Shown: piece by piece, positions 33,051 through 43,300 of the stretch
How the letters are laid out: each line of letters begins with the position of its first letter
Numbering within the stretch: position 1 is the stretch's first letter
Origin: Marvania coccoides
Lineage: Eukaryota > Chlorophyta > Trebouxiophyceae > Chlorellales > Chlorellaceae
Reading direction: 5' to 3'
Length of the DNA stretch: 64,000 bases
Assembly: GCA_963854735.1 (NCBI GenBank)
Contig: OY978101.1
Location: forward strand, 806,001 to 870,000
Notes under the pieces: generated by a model
Databases searched by the model: none
Told to the model about the DNA's origin: nothing
Seen by the model: the letters and a program-made list of their open reading frames with translations, nothing else
Program-made: the position numbers and the translations under genes

Positions 33051-36000
33051 CTAAGCGCCCTGGCCTTCAAAGGAATCCCTCGGCTGAGAAGAACCCTCGG
33101 CGGTGGAAGTAATGCTGTAGACGGAAGAAGAGTCGCCAAGCGCAGGGCTCCTGTTGGGAGCAGCTTCGGGGGTCTCCAGCAGCCTGGCCGCAACCTGCGC
33201 TGCTGTCGGCCTGCGCGCCGGCTGGGCATCGAGGCACTCAAGGATGAGGTCCCGCACCTCTGCAGGGCCCTCCTCGGGCACTATCAGATCCCGCAGCTGC
33301 CCTATCTCCGGCGTATCCCCGCTGCATATCTCCCTGCGAGAAAGCATTGAAATAATCGAGGGCGGTGAAAAAAGCGTCAATAATTCGTTTTATTAGTAGG
33401 AGATTCAAAAAAGCAGATTTTAAGGATTTAAAGTTGCTTAGATACCATTAAACACGTTTCTCACCAAATAATGACGCCCAGCGAGTAAATATCGGCTTTC
33501 AAGGTGTGGGGGACGCTGCTCTCCCCCGCCAGAAGCTCCGGCGCGCTCCACGCCGCCGTGGCCACGCCCCTCACCTCCCTCCACCCGTCCTCCATCACCC
33601 TGGCCATCCCCATGTCGCAAATTTTGGCGGTGCGGCGGTCCCTGGTGAGCAGAACGTTGGAAGACTTGAGATCAAAATGCGCGACGTTGCGCGCGTGGAG
33701 GAAGGTGAGCCCTTTCACGACGTCGATAGCCAGCTTGCGGCCGTGCCGCCACCAGGTTACGCGCCCCGCTGCCAAGGCGTCCATCAGGTCCCCTCCCTCC
33801 ATGCACTCCATCACCAGAGTGATGGCGTCGGGGCTGACTTGCGCGCCCACAAACATGACGATGTTGGCATCGCGGCACGTCCGCAGCAGCGCAATCTCCC
33901 GCTTGAAGTCGGCCACCGTAACCTTGTTGCGGCCGCCGCCCGGTTTCTGCATTTTATATTTAAAAAAAAAAAAAATGAGTTTATACTCCGCACAGACACG
34001 GCAAAGGCAACACAGCAGAGAGACAAGCTAAAATGAATAAGTTAGATTAAATTTATGTTGAGCTCTAAACACGGGGGAGTGCCCTAAGGGGGAGTGCCCT
34101 AAGGAGATTGCGCAATAGCGGCGGGGTGGTCGTGGGAATTCTCAAACACGGTGAAGTATCATTAATGTTCTTCAATGGATTGATATTATTCAACTCACGA
34201 GCTTTTTGACGGCCACCGGCTGAACGCCATGGTGCAGGCCCTTGTACACACGGCAGAAGTCCCCGTGGCCCAGCACCCACTCCGAACCGTCTGGGCGGCG
34301 CATGATCTCAATCTCTGCGGCGGCAAAGAGGAAAGGAAAGGAAAGGAAATAAATAGTATTATTAGAGCTTAATTATCTTCGGAGTATATTGGGCACATGA
34401 AAATATTATTAAAATATAATACTAAAATAAAAATGCTGCAAAATGAAATGTCAATTGCCTAACAGCAGCTCACCCTCAGGGTCGATCTCCCAGTCAGAAA
34501 CGGGGACATTAACCGTCGTCTCAGGGCCGTTCTCGGAGGGCTCCGCCCACCGGCTGCTCTGCTTGCTTTGGGGTACTTTTGGGGCACTTCCGCCCTTTGA
34601 CATTTGCGCCGACTGCCGAGGGCCCACGACGCTGATGGGCGACGCCAATTCGACGTCGCTACGAGCTGTGCGAGGCAGGGAGTGAGGCGAAGAGTGCGAG
34701 TCGGGCGTGGACAGCAAGTTGCCGCTGCCGTTGCCGTTTCTTGAAAAAGCCCTTTTGACAAGTTCGTTGAGCCAGGTAACGAGGGGGGAGCAGGGTTGGT
34801 CGTTAGAAACGTTGCTGGAGCTGCGTCTAGAGGAGGTGGTCACCGATTTGTCAACAGCTTGCACAGCAGCAAAAGGCGATGCAAGACTCGACTGGCCCTC
34901 AAGGGTGCTCGGAGAAGGCGCCTGAAGGGCGTCAAACGATTTAAATTAATTGCAAGCCCCCGGGTAGTAATGCTTTAAAATGTCGCAAAAAAAATAACTT
35001 GCCATTATGCTGTGCCGCCTCTTCCGGCCCCGGTGGCTCTCGATGAGAAGAGCTGCGGCTAAAATAACCGCCAGAGCGCCAATCACGGAGACAGGCACAG
35101 CCACAGCTGAAACGGGGAGGCCCCTGTCGCCCGAGTCAGAAGCTTTTTGAGCTCCTTGGCTGACACCATCTATGGCAGTCAAAGCGCTGCAAGGCGCAAG
35201 TTTGGGCAACTCCCTGCACCATTTAAAATATTATTTTAAAATCATAGAAATGCTAAAAGACACTCGTAGAGACAGTTGAATAGTTTTAATACAACGTTGT
35301 TGGCGCGATTACATGTCTTCAGTGACCGGCAGCGCTCCGATGGCTGCCCATGCGGCCGGAAGCTCCCCGGTCAGCAGCGAACTGCTCAAATTGCTGCGGG
35401 AGAGGAAAAAGAGTTGTCTGTGAGTTGAAAGTAAAAACCAGTTCATGAAAACTAACTCACAGGCTCTGCAGGTTGAGCATGGGTCCATTCCACTCGGCAG
35501 GAAGGCCGCCCCCCAGTGGATTCTTGCTCAGGTCGAGGCGCACGAGGTCCGGGAACGCAGCTGGAAGACCCCAAGATGCCGGTACGCCACCTGTCAGATT
35601 GTTGTTTTGTAGATCCCTGTTGGCGAAAGGGGGACAAAAATCAGCAATACCTATATGCTGAAATTTATTATTTCGAATTTGCAATGGATGGTTGGCATCC
35701 TCACATTTCTTCCAAAGTTGCGCTTGTCCAGTTCAAAAGCAGTTTTCCAGCCAGCAGGTTGTTTTGCAGCGCCAGAATCTGCAGGAGGGGCATGTTGCCC
35801 AGCAGCTTTGAGCTCAGCATGCCGTCCAGCTTGTTCCCGGAAGCGCGCAAAACCCGCAGACAGGGGAGCCCCAAATCATCTGGAAACGTGCCTTGCAGCT
35901 GGTTGCCTTCCAGCCTCAGCAGCTTCAACAGCGGAAAGCTGGCCCCGTGCCAAGGAACGGCGCCGGAGAGGTTATTGCCTTGGAGAAGAAGGTCTTGGAG

Positions 36001-36590
36001 CACCGGGAAACGGCCCTGCTCAGACCATTTTGGTGGCAGGGAGCCGTAGAAATCATTTGAGTTGAGGTCCAGCGTGCCCAGGGCTTCGAGGTCGCACAGA
36101 GAGGCGGGAAGCATGCCAGCGGCTTTCGTCTTGCAGCCAATTCCACAGGGCAGGTCTCTACGGGGAGGGAGGGAGGGAGGGAGGGAGGATGGGCAATAAA
36201 TCAGTCAAACGATTTAGGATGAAAAATAGGCTTAAAATATATTCATTCTTTAAAATTTACTCACACGAAGATCACTCGGCCGGCGTCGGTGCAGGTGACG
36301 CCAGTCCAGCCACACGCAGCCGCAGAATCGTTCCACCCCACCAGGCCTTTCTCAGCGGCAAACAGGGGCCAGTTGACGACGGCGTCGCGAAGAGAAAGGA
36401 GTGCGGCGGCTGCAAAGGGAATAGGAAAGTCCAGGTTGTAAAATATATTGGTACGCATTTCCAAACTAGATATAGCTTTGTTTGGCTGCGACGCACTTTC
36501 AGTTTTGTTTTCGGAGGCGCCAGAGGTAATCGTCAAAGTAGCGAGCAAAATACAAAGCTGCAGGCAATATTTTGGGGCAAGCGCTGCCAT
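33051..36590 (-). CDS. LRR receptor-like kinase 1 (downstream copy)
   Basis: Exons 36590-36265, 36157-35705, 35616-35461, 35393-35313, 35213-35003, 34921-34474, 34314-34199, 33946-33465 and 33333-33051 give 851 residues in frame. Order: signal peptide (LCILLATLTITSG), LRRNT-like cap (ALLSLRDAVVNWP, CGWTGVTC), about six plant-type LRRs (LRLEGNQLQGTFPDDL), Cys pair, transmembrane helix (VSVIGALAVILAAALLI), Ser-rich juxtamembrane region, TKL-type kinase. VAVKKL keeps the ATP-site Lys. The Gly-rich loop is altered (GHGDFC), the catalytic loop reads HFDLKSSN (non-RD) and DFG is DMG. The fifth intron begins with GC (35002-35001). It is likely a membrane receptor of unknown ligand; catalytic strength is doubtful because of the loop change. 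Confidence 0.88.
34076..34145 (+). repeat. short dispersed repeat in RLK1 intron
   Basis: GGGGGAGTGCCCTAAGG, preceded by a tandem copy of GGGGAGTGCCCTAA, then a GCGGGGTGGTCGTGGGAATT-like stretch. It resembles 21788-21845. It lies wholly within an intron. Confidence 0.5.
36165..36188. repeat. (GGGA)n microsatellite in RLK1 intron
   Basis: About six GGGA units directly upstream, on the plus strand, of the second coding exon; on the coding strand it forms a pyrimidine tract near the splice acceptor. Confidence 0.8.
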
Positions 36591-37347
36591 CTTTTTAAAT
36601 TCCCTGACAGCGATTACAAGTAGAGCGTACATTTTTTTGCTTTAAGAAAAATATATATTAATTTGCAGGCGGAACTCTGTCGGAAGGAGAAAAGCCGAGT
36701 TGTTTTTCTTTAACGTCATGGCAGCATCATGGAGCCGCGGTAGGCTGATTTTCTTGGATGTAAAGTGAATTTGCAATTGATAAATACTGCGCTCTCTGAA
36801 ACGTGCCCGGTTGTCGGTTGAAGAAAGCATTTTTCCCCCCAAAGAGCAACCCCGCCGACGGAGCAAATACCCTTTCTTTCTGAAATTATAAACGGGCGGG
36901 AGGCTTTTTTGCATACAGGCCCAGTGCGACAAATTCAATCACAATGAGGGATCGCGTTGAAAGAAGAAGAAGACACCAATGACCTTGAACAACTAAAACA
37001 TTTCTACGACACGGGGTTTCAGGTTTGGGCACCGCGCAGCACCCTACCTGAGCGAAACGCTGGTGGCATCTAGCTGTGACAGACCTCCTGAATCTCATAC
37101 AGGGAGGACCTGAAAAAGAAATCTCCCAGACTTAAGGATCGGCCAAGAGTGCGGTGCAGAGTGGTACCACCAAAACAAGAAGATCAAAGAAGGCAACGGC
37201 TTGTAAAAATACCGCATACGCACCTTTAATGCAAACGAACACGAACAGATGTACACCGAATCCACGAATCCACTTCAAAATAGAGCAAGCAAGCAAGCAA
37301 GCATCACAGAGGTGTCCAGACGGCGCTGAGCAGAAACAGCAAACCAC
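36591..37347. other. spacer between the tandem RLK genes
   Basis: About 750 bp: promoter side of RLK1 and 3' side of RLK2. It includes a (GCAA)n stretch near 37285-37302. No gene was seen. Confidence 0.5.
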
Positions 37348-40300
37348 CTAAACCGAAGCGCCCTGCAGGCTTTTGATGCTCCCCAGCGGCGACCCTTCAG
37401 CAGTTGAAGTACCTGCGATGCAGCTGGAGAGCGACGCTGCAGGGGTCCGCCCGCTGGAGAGGCTGCTAGACGCTGACATCGGAGTACCCGGCGATGTTGA
37501 AACCCAGCTTGGCACGCTTGCAGGGGTAGCCATCAGCCTGGCAGCAACCTGCGCTGCTGTGGGCCGCCTCCCTGGACGCGTGTCCAGGCACTCCAGGATG
37601 AGATCTCGCACCTCTTCGCCGCATTCTTGGGGGACGCGCAGGTCTCGCAGCTGCCCCCTCATGGGCACCTCCATGGTGCAAATTTCCCTGCGGGAGGCGC
37701 AGGAGAGCAAATATTAGCATCGGGCGAGCGCATTGGGTATAAGTTCGCATTGCCAGCGCAGCAGAAAGATGAAAAAGACATTGAGCGTAAAATTCAGGGG
37801 GGAACCGCGAAAATGCTTTATTTCTCACCATAAAATCACGCCTAAAGAATAAATGTCGGCTTTCACGGTGTGAGGGGTGCTCTCCCCCCACAGAATCTCT
37901 GGGGCGCTCCACGCCAGCGTGGCCACTTTTGCCCCTCCTCCTCCTCCTCCTTCCCGCTCCCCCAGAACCCTGGCCATCCCCACGTCGCAAATTTTGGCGG
38001 TGCGGCGGTCCCTGGTGAGCAGAACGTTGGAAGACTTGAGATCAAAATGCGCGACGTTGCGCGCGTGGAGGTAGGTGAGGCCTCTGGCGATGTCGATAGC
38101 AAGTTTGCGGCCCCGCCGCCACCATGAGATGCGCCCAGCTGCAATGGCATCCACGAGATTGCCACCGTCCATGAACTCCATCACCAGAATGGCAGAATCG
38201 GGCCCAACGTGCGCTCCCACGAAAAGCACAATGTTGGCGTCTCGGCACGCACGCAGCAGCGCAATCTCGCGCTTAAAATTCTCCAGCGTCACTTCGTTGC
38301 TGCTGTCTCCCAGTCTCTGCAATAATTTAAAGAACAAAGTAATAATATCCGGTGTTAAATGTCCCTATGCAAGCATCAGTCAGATGCTTAAAACAGAAAT
38401 GTGTTTTCCGTGCTGATGGCTGCGACCTCCTTTTCCTGAGGCATGTCATCACGCGCATCAGTGCTTTGATTTTGGAGATTTTGGCGAAAATAGCACCGTT
38501 CATGCGCAATTTGGACCGACTCACGAGCTTCTTGACGCCCACCGGCTGAACGCCGTGGTGCAGAGCTTTGTACACGCTACCGGTGGCCCCAGAGCCCAGC
38601 ACCCACTCTGAGCCGTCTGGGCGGCGCATGATCTCGAGCTCTGCCACAACGGAAATAGGTAGATGTCTTATTGAGGGGGGGAAGAGCACCGTAGAAAATA
38701 TAATAAAAGGCAAAGAGAATACATTTCCGTCGCACAAGGGGATAGCATGCAAAGAATGAAAGAAGCGCCCCGCAGACCTGCTGCGCATCAAATGCATGCA
38801 CCAGTGCTGCGCTCTCACCTGCAGGGTTGATTTCCCAGTCGGAAAGGGGAATATCTGCAACAATTTCCCGGGCAAAATTGGAAGATCTTCTGCTGTGCCC
38901 TGTCGCAACAGATCTCAGTGTTTCAGCGCTGCTCCGCCTCGAAGACGGCATTGGCTGGTGCCGAGGGGAAGGCAGGGGGCTGGCGGACAGCGACATTTCG
39001 ACTTCGTCCCCGGCCATTGGCGTGGGCGTGGGCTGGGTGGTCGGCGGGGAGGAGAAGGAGGAGGCAGGCGATTGTGGGGGGCTGTGGGTCGATGTAAAAG
39101 TACGCTTGACGATGTGAGAGAGCCATCTGGTGAGGCGGGTGCACGAAGAGTGGTGTTCATCGCTCTCAGGCGCCGCATCCAGTCGGCGGGAGGTGGATCC
39201 CTGCGCCATTGCATTGGTGCCGGCAAAGGAGGACGCTACCGATGCAAAAGGCGACGTGAGAGCCGCCTGGCCCTCAAACGTGTCGAAAGGGTGCGCCTGC
39301 TTTGTGCAAAATTCACAATAAGAAATAGCGAGTTGAGCAGCAATGGAGAAAAAACTCCGAGTCGCTCTTACGACAGTCGACCAGTGTAGCAGCACAAGCT
39401 GCACTCCTTTGTTTCTCCTTACTTTAATCCCATCGAATAGCCATCTGACTTAGCATTCCAAATATGCCTCCACCTCTCTTTGATTCCTATTGCATGGCTA
39501 TTTATGCCACTTCCCTTTCAGACACAAGCCCACGTATGCATTCTCCCTTTCTTGGCACACGTCTCGCACGCGCCTCCCTTTTATAAGACTGCGCCTCCCC
39601 ATTCTCGGGGCATTAGTTATTATTGCCATAATTAGTCCTGTAAATACTCATACTAATAGAACTAGTCCCTCTATTACACTTGGTTTCGACTCATTTGCAA
39701 AAAAATCATATCAAGGTCCTTGAACGAGCACGTATATCGGCGCTGTTCAAGTGCTCACCTCCCCATTCATATTTTCATACACTGGTAGAAGGTTTTGTGC
39801 CGTGCCAGAGACACACTTCAACCTCTAGACCACTATATCTAGAATATTCTAGAACACCCAATCGAAAAGAAAAAACGCGTACGCACAATTTCTATCAGTC
39901 CTAAACACACTAGGCTTAACTTCAACACGAGGCTAAACTCAACTTCAAGCCCTACCCACAACACCCATCCACCCACCCACCTTTCATCAAGACCCCCCCC
40001 TGCAATGGAGCCCCCTCAACCAGCGCCTGCATTGGAGCAGCCCAGCGTTGCAGAGGTATTGGCCCACTTACGCCAACTCACCATCCAACAGGAGGATTTG
40101 GCGAACCAACTACGCATCCTCCACGGCGAGAACGCCATTCTCCGTCAAACCGTCAGCGAGCGCCCACCCCCTTCCCAAGCCACTGCCTTCATCCAACAAG
40201 AAGCCAAGGTGTCCAAGTTCTCTGGAGAAGCCACCACTATCACGGCTGAGGACTTTCTCAAGGAGCTGCGCGCAGTTGCGTTCCACGCTCGCCAACTGGG

Positions 40301-43300
40301 TCCCCAGGAGAAGATCGCCTTTGCAGTGCGCAACACTGTCGGCCCTGCACGCGAGTGGGTCGTTAACGTGTCTAGTCAATCCTCCCCCAACGACCCCTTC
40401 CACACCTTTGAAGACTTTGCTGCCGCCCTCACCAAGCAATTTGCGAGCGTCAACTCCAAAGACATCGCCGCCAACGCCTTGCGCGCCATCAACCAAGACA
40501 CCAAGGAGTCTACCACCGCCTTCTACACAAGGTTCATCCACGGGGTGCAGCGCTACGAGACAGCTGGGGGACAGCTCTCCGACGACACCAAACTCGAGAA
40601 ATTCAAGTTCCAGCTTTTGCGCCCCCACCACATGGCTTTAGACAACCACATCGCTGGCAAGCGCGCAGACGACCCTACGTACGACATCACGCTCGACGGC
40701 GCACTCCGCTTTCTCGCGCAGCTGGAGGGTAACCCCCTTCAGTTTGAAGAACACGGCGCCTCCTACACCCCCATGGAGATCAATGCTTTCCTTTCCAACC
40801 CCTACCTCAACAACAAGCGTGGCGATAGGCGCCTGCCACAACATGCGCGCGTGTACCACTACAACGCGCAACAGCGGTCCTTCAACGAAGACCGCACCAA
40901 TGACAACCATGACGACAAGCCCCCAACCAAGACCACCAAGACTTGCTTCAAGTGCGGAGCCCCCAACTGGGCCGACGGCCACCAATGCGCAACCAAGTGG
41001 TGAATTAGCAACTTGCGTCGCACGGCTTCTTGCAGCAACGACTTTGCTATCGTGTCTACCATTTCACTTTGCTTACTATCTAAGCAGCTGACCATATCTA
41101 CCCTACTTGTTTAGACTTCTTCACTAGCGGCTCCACCACCCCGCCCCTCCAATGGCATCCATTCAAGTTCAAGTTTCAACTTAAAGTTCCAAGTTCCAAG
41201 TTTCATCTTCTTCAAGTTTCACGACTTGTGCCCATGGAGTCACCACCAAGGGCACATGAAAGACCAACCTACAAACATCCTTGCGCATTTGCCACACATG
41301 GCCGCTCTTAGGGCCAAGTCGACGAGCGTATTTACCAGCAGACAAGCCCTGCATGGCATCCTCCATCAGCGAGACCATCTCTACCAACGAGAATGCGCAA
41401 CAATCGCGCTAGTAGCCCGCGCCGCAGCTTGATCCCCTGCCGCCAAGGCCAAGAAAACCACACCTCTCCACATCCGCCCTACCTAGACTCCACCACCTTT
41501 ATTACAGACCACCCTTCAGCATGCCCAGAAATCACGGAGCCATCGAAGACGCGAGCCTCACTCTTCAGCATGCCCATAGGTGGCCACTTAATGGAGCCAT
41601 CGAAGCTTAACGCCGCCCTTCAGCATGCCCGGATATCACGGTGCCATCGAAGCCGTCCATTAAGACCAAGCTCACGTTTATCTTCCTTCTCACCGCAATC
41701 AAATTTCATCGACATTTTTCTCTGAGACCAAACTCATGACCACACCGTTGCCAACATGGACCTTCCCTACCTACGTGTCACCCTTGGGCCCCAGTGATAC
41801 CCACCTTGCATTCTCCTCCACCGCCTCCGATTCTAAAGGGAGAACGGGCATCGCCAAGACCAAGAACTGATTTGCACCATGCAAGCCCTGCTCCCAATTG
41901 ACATCATCAAGATCTATAGCTTATTGTGCCTGCTTGAAAGAGTAAAAGGGCGTTGCCACGGCATTTTAGCCAGCTGACACCCCTTCACCTCTGTCGTAGC
42001 ACCACGCCACTTGCCGCTACCATTCCACCTCCGCGCCTCCCAAGTTACAAGATTCATCAACGATTCCATCATGGGTCCTACCCAATGCCTTCAATGCTTA
42101 CCACGCGAATTACTAGACCAAGACGTTCTAGGTCCTCCCTGTCGTCCTCTGCCAAGTCTACACAATAACATCTTAAGACCAAGACCAAAACACAATATCA
42201 AGACCCCGCCAAGCACTTCTATGTGACATTAATATGTATCACATCACTCTAGGAAAATTCGCTTTGACTTTTGCATTATTCAACTTATTCCCATCCATCT
42301 ACGCTCCCTAGCGAACAACCACTCGCATTTTCAATTGAAATGTTTCATTACGTTTCTATGCTCGTGCCTTCAAAGAGGACGTAGCTCTTTAGGAGGGAGG
42401 AAAGTTGTAGCAGCACAAGCTGCACACCTTTGTTTCTCCTTACTTTAATCCCATCGAATAGCCATCTGACTTAGCATTCCAAATATGCCTCCACCTCTCT
42501 TTGATTCCTATTGCATGGCTATTTATGCCACTTCCCTTTCAGACACAAGCCCACGTATGCATTCTCCCTTTCTTGGCACACGTCTCGCACGCGCCTCCCT
42601 TTTATAAGACTGCGCCTCCCCATTCTCGGGGCATTAGTTATTATTGCCATAATTAGTCCTGTAAATACTCATACTAATAGAACTAGTCCCTCTATTACAA
42701 CCAGGGTGTGGGAAATGGCACCTGCTGATGGCGTTCCCGTCACCCTTCAGATATCTTTAAAGAGCTTATATTATATTATTTAAAGAGCTTATATTATAAA
42801 TAATCGTCAAAGCACCCTGTACGCAGGTGAAATATTCTTACCTGAGCGAGTGCTGCTCCACGCCGTTTCTTCCTGCAGCCCCGGTATTTCCTAAACAGAA
42901 GAGCTAGAGCTAAAATAATTGCCAAAGTGCCAATCAGAGCCACAGAGACCACCACGGCCGCAACTGGAACGCCACCTCCGTTGCTTGAAGGTTCATCGGC
43001 GGCGGCGGCAAGCAAGGAGCTGCAGTTTGCCAATTCAGGGTTCTCCCTGCACAAAATTCGTGGAAATGCATGTTCAAAACTGAAATGGTAAGAAATCAAC
43101 AGCATCGAACAATGCTAGGGGTCGAAAATTCAACAGAGCCTCCCAGGGGCACTCCCCGAAAGCAGATCGTAATAAACCAGAGTTTCTGGTCCCCTTTTAA
43201 TGTATTTGTATAATACAGGTGTTCCGGAGTGATTTATTCAACCCCGTGTCATCAGTCACAGCAAAAATGCAAAAGGGAGAGTTATTCTAAGGAGTTCCTC

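Larger units (their letters stand above)
39385..42699 (+). mobile_element. non-autonomous gag-only LTR retrotransposon
   Basis: Two near-identical 294-bp direct repeats (39385-39678 and 42406-42699), both TG...CA, are flanked by the 5-bp target duplication ACCAG (39380-39384 and 42700-42704). A purine-rich tract (AGGAGGGAGGAAAG) precedes the right LTR, and a TTGGTTTCGACTC segment just inside the left LTR is a candidate primer-binding site. The 2.7-kb interior holds a gag ORF but no protease, reverse transcriptase or integrase. This is the TR-GAG type of element, which must use another element's enzymes. The LTRs differ at very few positions, so insertion is recent. It lies in an intron of RLK2, on the opposite strand. 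Confidence 0.93.
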
